Part shown: positions 50,603-60,242 of the stretch, one piece after another
Numbering within the stretch: position 1 is the stretch's first letter
Layout: each line of letters begins with the position of its first letter
Assembly (NCBI RefSeq): GCF_035510375.1
Contig: NZ_DATKHG010000003.1
Source: Paenibacillus_I sp035510375
GTDB taxonomy: Bacteria > Bacillota > Bacilli > Paenibacillales > Paenibacillaceae
DNA length: 64,000 nt
Direction: 5' to 3' (one strand)
Translations under genes and position numbers: made by a program
Notes under the pieces: generated by a model
Database searches by the model: none
What the model was told of the DNA's origin: nothing
Seen by the model: the letters and a program-made list of their open reading frames with translations, nothing else

Positions 50603-53311
50603 TTAATGCGAGGACAGCTGTTCCTTGGCGCCGGCCGGCGCATAGGCGAAACGGTACGTCCCGGAACCGACCGTCAGCCTGACGCCGCGCTCCGTGGCTC
50701 TTACGCACGAGATGCCCGCCGCCTCCGCAAGACCCGCGCCGCTCTCGACGACCGCTTCGACCGACGCGTGCGGCAGCTCGATCACCGCCGTCGTATTCGG
50801 CGGAATCGTTACCTGCACGTCCATCGACCCGTCTTGGCCGCGCTCCCAGCGGCAGGCGACCGTGCCGTACATCGTGTCCAGCGTCCCTTCCGCCCACGCG
50901 AGCCCTTCGCCGGGCCGGGGCCGGATCGTCATGCCCTTGTAGCCCGGGCGGTTCTCATCCGTGTCGATGCCGGCGACGGAGCGGTACAGCCAATCGCCGA
51001 TCGCGCCGTAGGCGTAATGATTGAAGGAGTTCATATCTTTGCTCCAGAAGCTGCCGTCCTCCCGGATGCCGTCCCAATGCTCCCAGATCGTCGTGGCCCC
51101 CTTCGTGATCTGATAGAGCCACGATGGATAGTCCTGCCGGAGCAGCAGCTTGTAAGCCATGTCGTTCTGTCCGTTGCCGCTCAGCACATGGTTCAGGTAC
51201 GGCGTGCCGACAAAGCCGGTCGTCAGGTGGATCTTGTTCTCCTCGAGCAGCTTCATCAGCTTCGCCACGGCGCGCTCCTTCGCTGCGCCTTCGACGAGCC
51301 CGAACATGAGCGCGAGAATCTGCGCCGTCTGGGTCGGCACCGACAGCCTGCCGGATGGCGTCACGAACTCCTCCGTGAACGCCTGCACGATCCTGCCGTG
51401 CAGGTCGGCATATTCCTTCGCGTCGTCCTCGCGGCCGATGATCGCCGCCGACTTCTGCAGCAGCGATACGGAGCAGGCGTAGAAGGCGGTCGACACGTAG
51501 TCGTTGTCGGTCGCTCCCAAGTAGCTGTCCGGCTTCGAATCGAGCGCCAGCCAGTCGCCGAAGTGGAAGCCCGTGTTCCACAGATATTCGTTGTCGCCCT
51601 GGCGGCGGATATATTCGACCCAAGCCTTCATGCTGTCGTACTGCTCCTCGAGAATCCGTTTGTCCCCGTAGCACAGATAGATCGTCCACGGACAGATGAC
51701 GGCGGCGTCGCCCCAGGCGGACGAGCTGAACGGCGGCGGGAAATTGTCTTTCCCTTCGGTGCCGAGCACGTTCGGCACGACGAACGGCACGCCGCCTTCC
51801 GCGTTCTGGTCGGCCGCCAGGTCGCGCAGCCACTTCGTGAAGAACGGTGCTACGTTCGTCAGATACGAGGCTGTGCGGATGAACATCTGGGCGTCTCCCG
51901 TCCAGCCGAGCCGCTCGTCCCGCTGCGGACAATCCGTCGGCACATCGAGGAAATTCCCCTTCAGCCCCCACAGAATATTATGCTGCAGCTGATTGACCAA
52001 AGGATCCGAGCAGCGGAAATCGCCGGTCGGCTTCATGTCCGAATGCAGCACGACGCCGGTGAAATCGTCCAGGTTGACCGGCTGCGTAAATCCTTCAAGC
52101 TTGATATAGCGAAATCCCTGGAACGAGAAGCGCGGCTCGAACGTCTCCTTCTCTCCGCCCTTCAGCGTATAGGTGACCGTCTGCTTGGCGCCGCGCAGAT
52201 TCTCAATATAGAAGTTGCCTTCCTGGTCGAGTACTTCGGCATGGAGAATCCGCACCTGACGGCCGGCTTCGCCCTGCAAGGAGAATCGGATCCAGCCGAC
52301 CATGTTCTGCCCCATATCGATGACGGTTTCGCCGGACGGCGTCGTAATCAGCTCCACCGGGCGGATCTCTTCGATTCGCCGCACCGGCTCGTTCTCCTGC
52401 GCGACGAGAATACCCTTCGAGTGCCCGATCGTCTCCGCCGGCTCCCAGCCGCCGTCGTCGAAGCCGGGCTCGCTCCAGCCGGCCTGCTCGAGGCGCGCGT
52501 CGTACGTCTCGCCGTGATAAAGCTCCGACATCAGAATCGGCCCGGCCGAAGCCTTCCAGCTGCCGTCCGAGACGACCGCAAGTTCCCGTCCGTCCTCCAG
52601 CGTAACGTGAAGCTGAAGCAGCAGCGCGGTCCGGTCGCCGTAGATGTTTTTGCGGCCGCTCCAGGCGAGATAGCCCTTGTACCAGCCGTTGCCGAGCCAG
52701 GCGCCGACCGCGTTGCCGCCCTCCCGCACGAGACCGGTTACATCGTACGTCTGGTACTGCAGACGGTGGCTGTAGCTCGTCCACCCGGGCGTGAAATAGC
52801 TGTCGCCGACCCGGACGCCATTCAGCTCCAGCTCATAGAGCCCGAGCGCAGTCGCATAGATGCGCGCCGAGCGGACAGCGCCTTCGATCTCGAACGAACG
52901 GCGAAGCAGCGGGCTCTGTTCGGCGTCGACGGGCAGCAGCGAGAGCGGCGCGCCGATCCATTGCGCCTGCCATTCGGCGTTGCCCAGCAGCCCGGTCTCC
53001 CAATATGCGGTTTCCGGACGGCCCGAGCTTTCCCCGTTCCCGTTCCACGCCTCCACGCGGAAGTAATAACGGGTCCTTGATTCGAGTTGCAGGCCGTCCA
53101 ATTCGATATGCACGGATTCATCGGACGCCACTTGCCCGGAATCCCAGACGATCTCGCCGAATTCGCGGTCGACGGCGACCTCGATCCGGTAGGCGGACTG
53201 AACGACCGCCCGCTCATCCGACTCGATCCGCCAGCTGATCCTCGGCTTCCTGACATCGATGCCGATCGGATTTTGTTTGTATTCGCAGCAAAGTCCTGTA
53301 ACGGTGAACAT
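50603..53311 (-). CDS. Alpha-L-rhamnosidase, GH78
   Basis: Releases terminal alpha-L-rhamnose. The 902-residue protein has the GH78 layout: N-terminal fibronectin-like and Bac_rhamnosid_N domains (YELELNGVRVGDSYFTPGWT, NAVGAWLGNGWYKGYL), then an (alpha/alpha)6 barrel with DVPTDCPQRDERLGWTGDAQ, which holds the catalytic Asp/Glu, and ATTIWEHWDGIREDGSF with a second Glu. No signal peptide, so it acts on imported oligosaccharides. ATG 53311 follows GAGAGGAGAAATGCC. It is expressed from its own repeat-containing promoter between the importer and the downstream enzymes. Confidence 0.92.
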   Translation of the reverse strand: MFTVTGLCCEYKQNPIGIDVRKPRISWRIESDERAVVQSAYRIEVAVDREFGEIVWDSGQVASDESVHIELDGLQLESRTRYYFRVEAWNGNGESSGRPETAYWETGLLGNAEWQAQWIGAPLSLLPVDAEQSPLLRRSFEIEGAVRSARIYATALGLYELELNGVRVGDSYFTPGWTSYSHRLQYQTYDVTGLVREGGNAVGAWLGNGWYKGYLAWSGRKNIYGDRTALLLQLHVTLEDGRELAVVSDGSWKASAGPILMSELYHGETYDARLEQAGWSEPGFDDGGWEPAETIGHSKGILVAQENEPVRRIEEIRPVELITTPSGETVIDMGQNMVGWIRFSLQGEAGRQVRILHAEVLDQEGNFYIENLRGAKQTVTYTLKGGEKETFEPRFSFQGFRYIKLEGFTQPVNLDDFTGVVLHSDMKPTGDFRCSDPLVNQLQHNILWGLKGNFLDVPTDCPQRDERLGWTGDAQMFIRTASYLTNVAPFFTKWLRDLAADQNAEGGVPFVVPNVLGTEGKDNFPPPFSSSAWGDAAVICPWTIYLCYGDKRILEEQYDSMKAWVEYIRRQGDNEYLWNTGFHFGDWLALDSKPDSYLGATDNDYVSTAFYACSVSLLQKSAAIIGREDDAKEYADLHGRIVQAFTEEFVTPSGRLSVPTQTAQILALMFGLVEGAAKERAVAKLMKLLEENKIHLTTGFVGTPYLNHVLSGNGQNDMAYKLLLRQDYPSWLYQITKGATTIWEHWDGIREDGSFWSKDMNSFNHYAYGAIGDWLYRSVAGIDTDENRPGYKGMTIRPRPGEGLAWAEGTLDTMYGTVACRWERGQDGSMDVQVTIPPNTTAVIELPHASVEAVVESGAGLAEAAGISCVRATERGVRLTVGSGTYRFAYAPAGAKEQLSSH

Positions 53312-53358
53312 GGCATTTCTCCTCTCGTACGGATATTTGCCTGAAGCGCTTGTCTCCG

Positions 53359-53446
53359 TGCATCCGTTTGCCTCTCCATTATAAGGATTGCGGCTGCCCG
53401 GATCATGGCCGATCGGGTCAACAATCTCTTGGATCGGGACAGAAAA
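53359..53446 (-). promoter_or_regulatory. Regulated promoter of the rhamnosidase gene: repeat operator, -10 box, cre-like site
   Basis: The 45-bp element 53402-53446 aligns without gaps to 50498-50542, with 36 of 45 bases identical, including ATCATGGCCGATCGGG and GGACAGAAAA. Its two repeats are again 21 bases apart. TATAAT (53378-53383, minus strand) lies exactly 18 bases beyond, as in the other copy. A cre-like GGCAAACGGATGCA (53359-53372, minus strand) follows after 5 bases and misses the consensus by one base. Confidence 0.8.
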
Positions 53447-53545
53447 CAATCCCAAATAGTGAAGCGAAACTCTGTAGCGTATTCCGACGACCGGACTGTC
53501 AAGTCCGCTCGCATCGAAAGTTACCGTTTATCCGCCGGGTGAAGC

Positions 53546-54439
53546 TTACCCTTTGACGGCGCCGGCCGTCATGCCGGCGACGATCTTCTTGTTGAAGAAA
53601 ATAAACAGAATGAGCGGCGGAATCGAGATCAGCACGATATTGGCGAACAGCAGGTTCCAGGAGGTCGTGAACCGGCTCATGAAATTGTACAGCGTCAGCT
53701 GCACCGTCGCGTTGTCGGCGCCCGGAAAGAAGTACAAAGGATGGACGAAATCGTTGAACACCCCGATCGACGTTAGTACGACGATCGTCGACGTCACCGG
53801 CTTGAGCAGCGGAAAAATGATGCTCAGGAACAGCCGGCTGCCGCCGCAGCCGTCGATCAGCGCGCTCTCGTCGATTTCCTTCGGAAGCGTCGCCACGAAC
53901 GCTTTGTACAGGATGCAGGCAAACGGAAAATGAAGCGCAACCTGGACAAGGGTAATGCCGGCCATCGTCTTGAACAGCCCGATCCCGTCGAGCACCCAGA
54001 TCGTCGGCACGATCGCCGGCGGTATCATGAGCCCGGCCAGAATCATGAAGTTCAGGAACGAGGAAGCGCGTCCGCCTTCCCGGCGCTGCAGGACGAAGCC
54101 CGCCATCGCGCTGACGAGGACCAGGATGCCGATCGACAGGACGGTCATCAGCGTGCTGTTATAGAACGCCCGCACCAGCATGGCGTCCGCCGCCAGGAAC
54201 ACCTCCCGGTAGTTCTCGAACAAGTAGAAGCTGCTCGGCCACGCCATCGACAACTCGGCCGATTCGGCCTGGTTCTTGACCGAGTTGATGATGACGAAAT
54301 AGAACGGGATCCAGAAGACGATCGTGCTCAGGATGAGCGACACGGCGCCGACGATGATTTTTCTGGTGCCGTTGTTCAGGCCGTCGCCCACGTCGAAGGC
54401 CACCCGCCGTTCTTTCTGCTTGCTGATCACTAGGCTCAT
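53546..54439 (-). CDS. Carbohydrate ABC transporter permease, MalG type
   Basis: The 297-residue inner-membrane subunit has six membrane segments and the EAA loop ALIDGCGGSRLFLSIIFPLLKP, preceded by PKEIDES, which contacts the ATPase. The C-terminus (KKIVAGMTAGAVKG) is the usual end of this family. It overlaps the preceding permease by four bases. No ATPase gene is in the locus, so a shared MsmX-type ATPase elsewhere probably drives uptake, as in other Paenibacillus sugar importers. Confidence 0.93.
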   Translation of the reverse strand: MSLVISKQKERRVAFDVGDGLNNGTRKIIVGAVSLILSTIVFWIPFYFVIINSVKNQAESAELSMAWPSSFYLFENYREVFLAADAMLVRAFYNSTLMTVLSIGILVLVSAMAGFVLQRREGGRASSFLNFMILAGLMIPPAIVPTIWVLDGIGLFKTMAGITLVQVALHFPFACILYKAFVATLPKEIDESALIDGCGGSRLFLSIIFPLLKPVTSTIVVLTSIGVFNDFVHPLYFFPGADNATVQLTLYNFMSRFTTSWNLLFANIVLISIPPLILFIFFNKKIVAGMTAGAVKG

Positions 54440-55302
54440 AGGTTCACCTCGCTTTTGTTCAGGAACTTATAGAGCGGGAACGCCAGAACCGATACACAGA
54501 TGAACAGGATGACGTTGCCGGCTGTCGCCAGGCCGTAGAAGCCCGCCTGGTACTGCTTGTATATGATCGAGGCGATCAAATCGGTCGTGAAGCCGGGTCC
54601 GCCCTTCGTCATCGCCCAAATGAGGTCGAAGGAGCGAAGTCCGCCGATGAACGCCAGGATGATGACCGAGTTCATGGCCGGACGGCTCAGCGGTACGGTG
54701 ATATGCCGGAAAGCCGCACGGGAGTTTCCTCCGTCGATCTTCAGCGCTTCATAATATTCCCGGGGAATTGCCGTTATGCCGGCAATGTAGATGACCGTCG
54801 CGATGCCGACGCCTTTCCATACGTCGACCAGCGCAACCGACAACAGAGCAATCTTCGTATTGCCGAGCCAATCCGGACCGTTGATCCCGATCGCGCCCAG
54901 AGCGTTGTTGATGAGGCCCGTGGAAGGATGCATCATCACCGAGAAGGCGATTCCGACTGCAATCGTACTAAGCAAGGTCGGAAAGAAGACCACCGACCTG
55001 AGATAGCTTTTGAACAGGATGCTCGACGTCAGGAATGCGCCGAGCAGCAGGCCGAGCACGACCTTGAGCGCGCTGGTGACGACCGCGTAGACGATCGTAT
55101 TGCGGAAGCCGATGCTGAGCGACGTTTCCGAGAAGAAGGTAACGTAGTTCTCGAAGCCGATCCAATCCCAGTCCGTCAGCGTCCAACGCGTCATGCTGAA
55201 GAAAAACGATAAGAAGGTGGGAAGCAGATAGAACGTGAAGTAGATGATCCCTGCGGGGAGCAGAAAGGCGTATGAATACGTCCTTATCGATATTTTCGTC
55301 AT
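54436..55302 (-). CDS. Carbohydrate ABC transporter permease, MalF/LplB type
   Basis: The 288-residue protein with six membrane segments starts MTKISIRTYSYAFLLPAGII. Its EAA loop is EALKIDGGNSRAAFRHITVPLSRP. With the MalG-type partner it forms the membrane channel for an oligosaccharide. ATG 55302 follows AGAAAGGAGAGCATCC. It lies 72 bases after the binding-protein gene, with a strong hairpin between them. Confidence 0.93.
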   Translation of the reverse strand: MTKISIRTYSYAFLLPAGIIYFTFYLLPTFLSFFFSMTRWTLTDWDWIGFENYVTFFSETSLSIGFRNTIVYAVVTSALKVVLGLLLGAFLTSSILFKSYLRSVVFFPTLLSTIAVGIAFSVMMHPSTGLINNALGAIGINGPDWLGNTKIALLSVALVDVWKGVGIATVIYIAGITAIPREYYEALKIDGGNSRAAFRHITVPLSRPAMNSVIILAFIGGLRSFDLIWAMTKGGPGFTTDLIASIIYKQYQAGFYGLATAGNVILFICVSVLAFPLYKFLNKSEVNL

Positions 55303-55330
55303 GGATGCTCTCCTTTCTCTCTTGTAAAGC

Positions 55331-55358
55331 GGGCCCTGCACGCATGGTGCAGGGGCCC
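55331..55358 (-). promoter_or_regulatory. Strong intergenic hairpin between binding-protein and permease genes
   Basis: GGGCCCTGCAC (55331-55341) and GTGCAGGGGCCC (55347-55358) pair with a one-base bulge and a 5-base loop. No T run follows on the minus strand, so it is less likely a full terminator than a structure that protects the upstream message. That arrangement is common in sugar importer operons and gives more binding protein than permease. Confidence 0.65.
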
Positions 55359-55374
55359 GTGCCGAGCCGTGCGA

Positions 55375-56754
55375 TTACCAGCCCGGAAGGTTAAGCTGCT
55401 GCGCCTGCTTCTCCACGTCCTTGTCGTAATCTTCCGCGCCTTTCTTGGGCGAGGTGATCCCGCTGCCGACCGCAACCGTCAGATTTTCCAGGTTCGGTCC
55501 TTTGACCGGGGAGACGAACTCGAGCGCCGGAGCCGTATTGCCGGAATCGAAGTACTGCTGCATTTCCTTGACGCCTTCGTATGCGTCCTCTGGAAGCTCG
55601 ATGCCGCTGATGACATAAGGACCCGCCGCTTTGACCGTGGAGGCGAATACCGCCTGGCCTTCCTTGGAAACGAAATATTCTGCCCACCGCTTGGCCGCAT
55701 CCACGTTGTTGCCGTTTTTGTTGATGTACAGGCCGCTCGGCATCCAGACCGTCAGGCCGTTGATATCCGCACTGTCGCTCGGAATCGGGAATACGCCGAT
55801 GTCGTTGATCTTGTCCGGGCTGTTCTGCATGATGGAATCGAGCGCGCCGGTCAGCATCGGATAGTGGACGCCTTCACCGTCGGCCAGCATCTTCAGCGCT
55901 ACGTCATAGGTGGTGGCAAGGAAGTCCTTGTTCATGTAACCTTTCTCGAACACTTCGCCCGTCTTCTCGAAGCCGCGCAGCGCCGCAGGCGTGGTCGCGT
56001 ATTTCGCTTTGTTCGCCGTATAATCCTCCGCGAACGCCGGCACCTGCTTCTGGACGTTGAAGAAATCGCCGAGCACGAACAGCTGCGAGGTCCAGGTGTC
56101 CTTATACGATGCGAGGACCGCCGTCTTGCCCGCCGCCTTGATCTTCTCGTTGTTGGCCATGAATTGTTCCCAGGTCTTCGGAACCGTCAGACCAAGCTCG
56201 GCATAGATTTTCTTGTTATAGAGGATCGCGCCGGCGGAAGAGGAACCGACCGGTGCGCCGAACACTTGGCCGTCTACCGTAACGACCGTCTTGAAGGAAT
56301 CGAGGACGTTCGCCATGAACGGTTCGGCCGCCAGATCCACGAAGTTGTCGCCCGGGTTCAGCGCCTGAAGCAGCGAACCCGTGTTGTAAACCAGCAAATC
56401 CGCCATTTCCCCGGTTGCAAGTCGCGTCTTGACGAGGTTGTCGCCTTCCGTGCCGTCCGGTTTGATATCCCATTCGATCGCGATATTGATCGCTTTCTCG
56501 GCTTCGGCGGCAACCGCCTTCAGCGCTTCGAGCGTCGTGCCCGTGTTGCCGACCATCAGCGTCAGGGTCACTTTCTCGCCGGATGCGTTCGAGCCGGAAT
56601 CGGCTGTCTGTTCTTCCCCCGCGTTGCCGCCATCGTTCGTCGCGGCGGGCGCGCCGTCCCCGGCGTTCCCCCCGCCGCATGCCGCCAGAATCAAAGCCGT
56701 AATCAGCAAAAGACAGGTAACGATTGCCATTTTTTTGCTTTTCATTTTTCTCAT
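55375..56754 (-). CDS. Extracellular sugar-binding lipoprotein of the ABC importer
   Basis: The 459-residue protein has a signal peptide (KKMAIVTCLLLITALILAAC) ending in the lipobox LAAC; the Cys would be lipidated. The mature part starts with a Gly/Asn/Ala-rich tether, then a type I binding-protein fold (YKDTWTSQLFVLGDFF, MPSGLYINKNGNNVDAAKRW). It captures the oligosaccharide outside and passes it to the two permeases. ATG 56754 lies 10 bases after GGAGG. A cre-like site is about 70 bases upstream. Confidence 0.93.
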   Translation of the reverse strand: MRKMKSKKMAIVTCLLLITALILAACGGGNAGDGAPAATNDGGNAGEEQTADSGSNASGEKVTLTLMVGNTGTTLEALKAVAAEAEKAINIAIEWDIKPDGTEGDNLVKTRLATGEMADLLVYNTGSLLQALNPGDNFVDLAAEPFMANVLDSFKTVVTVDGQVFGAPVGSSSAGAILYNKKIYAELGLTVPKTWEQFMANNEKIKAAGKTAVLASYKDTWTSQLFVLGDFFNVQKQVPAFAEDYTANKAKYATTPAALRGFEKTGEVFEKGYMNKDFLATTYDVALKMLADGEGVHYPMLTGALDSIMQNSPDKINDIGVFPIPSDSADINGLTVWMPSGLYINKNGNNVDAAKRWAEYFVSKEGQAVFASTVKAAGPYVISGIELPEDAYEGVKEMQQYFDSGNTAPALEFVSPVKGPNLENLTVAVGSGITSPKKGAEDYDKDVEKQAQQLNLPGW

Positions 56755-56819
56755 TCCGCAACGTCCTCCTTTATTTGGCCCCTTCATCGCAAACTGCCGC
56801 ACACTTTCGGATGTTCCGT

Positions 56820-56833
56820 TGTATGCGCTTTCA
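56820..56833. promoter_or_regulatory. cre-like site upstream of the importer genes
   Basis: TGTATGCGCTTTCA on the plus strand, TGAAAGCGCATACA on the minus strand, fits TGNAANCGNWNNCW. It lies 66 bases before the binding-protein start, where CcpA binding would repress the importer when glucose is present. No copy of the 45-bp repeat element is seen here. Confidence 0.55.
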
Positions 56834-56917
56834 CGAAGAGTTAACTAGAGTCTATCCCGTTTCGAGAGGTTTAACCACCTGCGGATTTGTCCTTTTAGGG
56901 GGGGTGAAATTTCCTTT

Positions 56918-58441
56918 TTAGCGGTTTGCCTGCACCCGCTTGGCGTAGGCATTAGGCGGTTCGCCGACGATTTTCTTGAACAAATGGCTGAAATGCTTCA
57001 CATCCTCGTACCCCACCATGCCGCTTACGTCGGATAGCCGTTCGACGCCCGCGGCCAGCAATTCCTTCGCCTTGCCGATCCGATAGCGGATGATGTAGTC
57101 GGAGAAGGTGCAGCCTGTCTGGGACTTGAACAGCCTGGACAAATAACCTGGACTCACGTGGTTGTCCGCGGCGAATTGCTGCAGCGACAGCTCCCGCTGA
57201 TAGTTGGCGTGGATCCGGTTCATCATGACCGGAATGAGTCCTTTCAGCTTCATGTCCTTCTGCCCGGAGTCGGTGAATAAGCCGAACAATTTGCCCGTCA
57301 GCCAATCGGCCAGCTCCTCATAGCCGCTTATCTCAGTTAGAAATCGCAGATCCTCTTGCAGATTGTTGAGGTTGATATCCGTTCGGAAGACGGCCTGCAG
57401 ATTGTATTTCAGCGAATAGAACAGATCGCTGACGAACAGCTTCAGCTGCCTCGCCGTGACGTCCTTCTTCCGCAGCTCGTGCACGATTCTGTGGACGGTT
57501 TCCCTCCCCTTCAGAAGATCCCCCTGCTTCAGCAGCGTCTGCAGCACGCGCACCCGATCCCAGGTGCCGATCAGATCGATGTCTGCGGTCTTCGACTCCG
57601 GGACGATCCATGTCGAAGTCCCAAGCTTCATCTGCTCCTCGATCCGCTTTTTCAGCAGCGTGAAGCATTGGTGCGCATGCTCTTTCTCTTTCTTGAGCGC
57701 ATATGCCAGATGCACGGTCAGCCCGAGCCGGTTCAAATGCTCGTACATGGCGGCAAGAGCGTTTCTGACGCCTTCCATGCGCCCGTCGTCGTGCAGGCGG
57801 ATCAGAATCGCTTTGCGGTGCGAATCGAGGCTCACGCAATGGATATCCTCCTCGTCCGCGCAGCCGCTGTCCGCAAGCTGTTTCTTGAGATCGCCGTTCG
57901 TAACGGCCGTGTCCCTCCAACTGCGGACCGGCGACCAATTCCCGAGCAGGAGGACGGCCATCGCATAACGTCCGTGACAGATCGAGGCGGATGCTTCGTC
58001 GTCCGCAGCATCGGAAGCGAGCAGCAGCTGCGTGACCGACCAATCCGCCCGCTCCTCCTGCTGCCTGGCGTCGCTGCGGATATCTGCAATCGCCTTGTCC
58101 ACCGTCTTGTAAAGCGCGTCCTTCTTGACGGGCTTCAACAAATAATCGATGGCGCCGATCTTCATGCCCTGCTGCACATACGCGAATTCGTCGTGCACGC
58201 TCAGAATGATGCATGTTACGGCCGGATCGAGGCCGTTCAGGCCGGCGATCAGCTCCAATCCGTCGATACCCGGCATATTGACGTCCGTCAGCACGAGCTG
58301 GGGCCGTAGCTTGCCGGCCGCCGCCAGCGCATCCTCCCCGTTCTCGAACGGGTACACGTTATGTTCCGGCGCATAGATTTTGAACAGCTCGACCAGCTCG
58401 GCCAGCGCCCAGTGCTCATCCTCCACCAGAAAGATATTCAT
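56918..58441 (-). CDS. yesN: YesN-type response regulator with AraC DNA-binding domain
   Basis: The 507-residue protein has an N-terminal receiver (NIFLVEDEHWALAELVEL; phosphoacceptor Asp in LVLTDVNMPGIDG; Lys in LLKPVKKD), a long middle domain, and an AraC-type double helix-turn-helix at the end (LSLQQFAADNHVSPGYLSRL, LSDVSGMVGYEDVKHFSHLF). ATG 58441 overlaps the end of the kinase gene by 26 bases. It lies just before the importer genes on the same strand and is the prime candidate for their activator. Confidence 0.92.
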   Translation of the reverse strand: MNIFLVEDEHWALAELVELFKIYAPEHNVYPFENGEDALAAAGKLRPQLVLTDVNMPGIDGLELIAGLNGLDPAVTCIILSVHDEFAYVQQGMKIGAIDYLLKPVKKDALYKTVDKAIADIRSDARQQEERADWSVTQLLLASDAADDEASASICHGRYAMAVLLLGNWSPVRSWRDTAVTNGDLKKQLADSGCADEEDIHCVSLDSHRKAILIRLHDDGRMEGVRNALAAMYEHLNRLGLTVHLAYALKKEKEHAHQCFTLLKKRIEEQMKLGTSTWIVPESKTADIDLIGTWDRVRVLQTLLKQGDLLKGRETVHRIVHELRKKDVTARQLKLFVSDLFYSLKYNLQAVFRTDINLNNLQEDLRFLTEISGYEELADWLTGKLFGLFTDSGQKDMKLKGLIPVMMNRIHANYQRELSLQQFAADNHVSPGYLSRLFKSQTGCTFSDYIIRYRIGKAKELLAAGVERLSDVSGMVGYEDVKHFSHLFKKIVGEPPNAYAKRVQANR

Positions 58442-60242
58442 TTGGCGACTTCTCCCCTTTGAAAGGTTTGTAAGGTACGCAAGGAAACTCCAGTCGAACC
58501 ACGGTGCCCCTGCCGGGGCTGCTGTCGATCGCGATCCCGTATTGCTCGCCATACATCAACTGAATCCGCTGCCCGATGTTGCGCAGCCCGATGCCCTGCT
58601 TATCATCCTCATCCTCCGGGAACCGGTTGGCTGCGGCCAGCGACCGCCTCAGCTCGACAAGCCGCCGCTCATCCATCCCGACTCCGTTGTCGCTTACCTC
58701 GATGACCAGCAGCCTGCCGCTCCGGCGCGCGCCCAGCTCGATGCACCCGCCCGATCTCATTCTGCCGAGTCCGTGAATGATGGCATTCTCGATCAGCGGC
58801 TGGATGGTCAGCTTCAGCACCGAGGCCTGCAGGAGCGTTCCGGGAATGTCGGAGCGGAGCTCGAACCGGCCGCTGAAGCGGTGCTGCTGGATTTTCATAT
58901 AGTTGCCGATATGGTCCAGTTCGCTGCGAAGCGGCACGGGGTGCTGCAGATTTTTCATGCTGTACTGGAACAGCTCGGCCAGCGACTCCGACATCTCCGC
59001 TACTTCCTCGATGCCCCTGATCCGGCTGATCGACTTCATGATGTTCAGGGTATTGTACAGAAAATGCGGATTGATCTGCGCCTGCAGTGCCGACAATTGG
59101 GCATTTTTCTCCACAAGCTTCGATTCGTACACCTCATTGATCAGCCTCGAAATGCTGTCGAGCATATTGTTGTAGATCCGGCTCAGCCGGCCGATCTCAT
59201 TGTTGCCTTGAACCTCCATCCGCTGGCTGAAATCGCCCTGCTCGACCCGGCTCATTTTCTTCATCAAATAGCTGAGAGGAAGCGAAATCTGATGGGAGAG
59301 CACGTAGGAGACGACGGCAATCAGCAGCGTGGCGAGCAGGCCGACCAATACCAGAATGTAGCGCAAACTGTTCTGCTTGGACAGCAAAAAATCGTTCGGT
59401 ATCAGGATCATCGTGTTCCAGCCCGTGTAGGCGGATTTCTCGATCGTATAGAGATAGCGCTTTCCCTGCCAGCTGATGTCTCCGTCGCCGCCTTGCCGCG
59501 CCAGCGAAGCCGCCGTCAATTCGCCGTCGGCCTGTCCCGTCAGCTCGCCCTTGTTGTCATAAACGATTTGTCCGGCGTCCGTGGCCATGAACACCCGCAT
59601 ATTGCGCTCGACTTCGTTGCCGTTCGAGTTAACCAGCATATCCTCGATCACGTTGACGTTGATGTTGATTTTCATATAGGCGATAATCTCCCGATAAGGA
59701 ATCCGGTTGATGTTGCGCACGAAGGAGATGACCTGCTCGCGGCTGTTCGCGCCCGTCGCTTCCATCGAGACGGGGAGCAGCCGGAATTTGCCGCCGTTCA
59801 TGCTTTCCGGTCCCGTGTACCAGCTCTCCTCCCGCAGGCTGAAGCTGACCTTCGGTCCGCTTGCCTTCGAGACGAAATAGACGTAATCGTCCAGCGAGAA
59901 AATATAGATGCTCTGCAGCTGCGGCCGCGGCTGGAGATGGGTGAACAACCGGCTGTTGATGCTCAGCTCGATCTCGTTCTGCTTCACGGCGTCGCGCGAT
60001 GCATAGTGGTCGAGCAGGCTGCCTTGGATGGCCGGATCGCCGAAAATCGAGACGGACAGCTTCTCGATATCCTGCACATAGAGCTCGAAGGTACGGCTGA
60101 ATTGCTTTGTGATCGTGTGGGAGAGCGACAGCGTCTGGCTTCTGATATCGCTTACACTTTTGTAATAAAAAATGAGGATGGTAACAATGACGACGAACAG
60201 CGCCACGACCGAGAACGTGATGAACATCTTCGTCTTCAGCAT
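58416..60242 (-). CDS. yesM: YesM-type sensor histidine kinase
   Basis: The 608-residue membrane kinase has two membrane helices (about residues 5-28 and 285-310) around an external sensor, then HAMP, then the HisKA_7TM-less YesM core. The phosphorylated His is in LQAQINPHFLYNTLNIM, the ATP domain has TIQPLIENAIIHGL, SDNGVGMDE and GIGLRNIGQRI. It senses an extracellular signal and phosphorylates YesN. ATG 60242 is given; a TTG at 60263 behind GGGGGGAGG is a possible longer start. Confidence 0.92.
   Translation of the reverse strand: MLKTKMFITFSVVALFVVIVTILIFYYKSVSDIRSQTLSLSHTITKQFSRTFELYVQDIEKLSVSIFGDPAIQGSLLDHYASRDAVKQNEIELSINSRLFTHLQPRPQLQSIYIFSLDDYVYFVSKASGPKVSFSLREESWYTGPESMNGGKFRLLPVSMEATGANSREQVISFVRNINRIPYREIIAYMKININVNVIEDMLVNSNGNEVERNMRVFMATDAGQIVYDNKGELTGQADGELTAASLARQGGDGDISWQGKRYLYTIEKSAYTGWNTMILIPNDFLLSKQNSLRYILVLVGLLATLLIAVVSYVLSHQISLPLSYLMKKMSRVEQGDFSQRMEVQGNNEIGRLSRIYNNMLDSISRLINEVYESKLVEKNAQLSALQAQINPHFLYNTLNIMKSISRIRGIEEVAEMSESLAELFQYSMKNLQHPVPLRSELDHIGNYMKIQQHRFSGRFELRSDIPGTLLQASVLKLTIQPLIENAIIHGLGRMRSGGCIELGARRSGRLLVIEVSDNGVGMDERRLVELRRSLAAANRFPEDEDDKQGIGLRNIGQRIQLMYGEQYGIAIDSSPGRGTVVRLEFPCVPYKPFKGEKSPNEYLSGGG

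Noticed and set aside
50435..53080. An 881-codon plus-strand open frame
   Set aside because: Antisense to the GH78 rhamnosidase, which has catalytic motifs, a ribosome binding site and a promoter. The plus-strand product has no recognisable domain.
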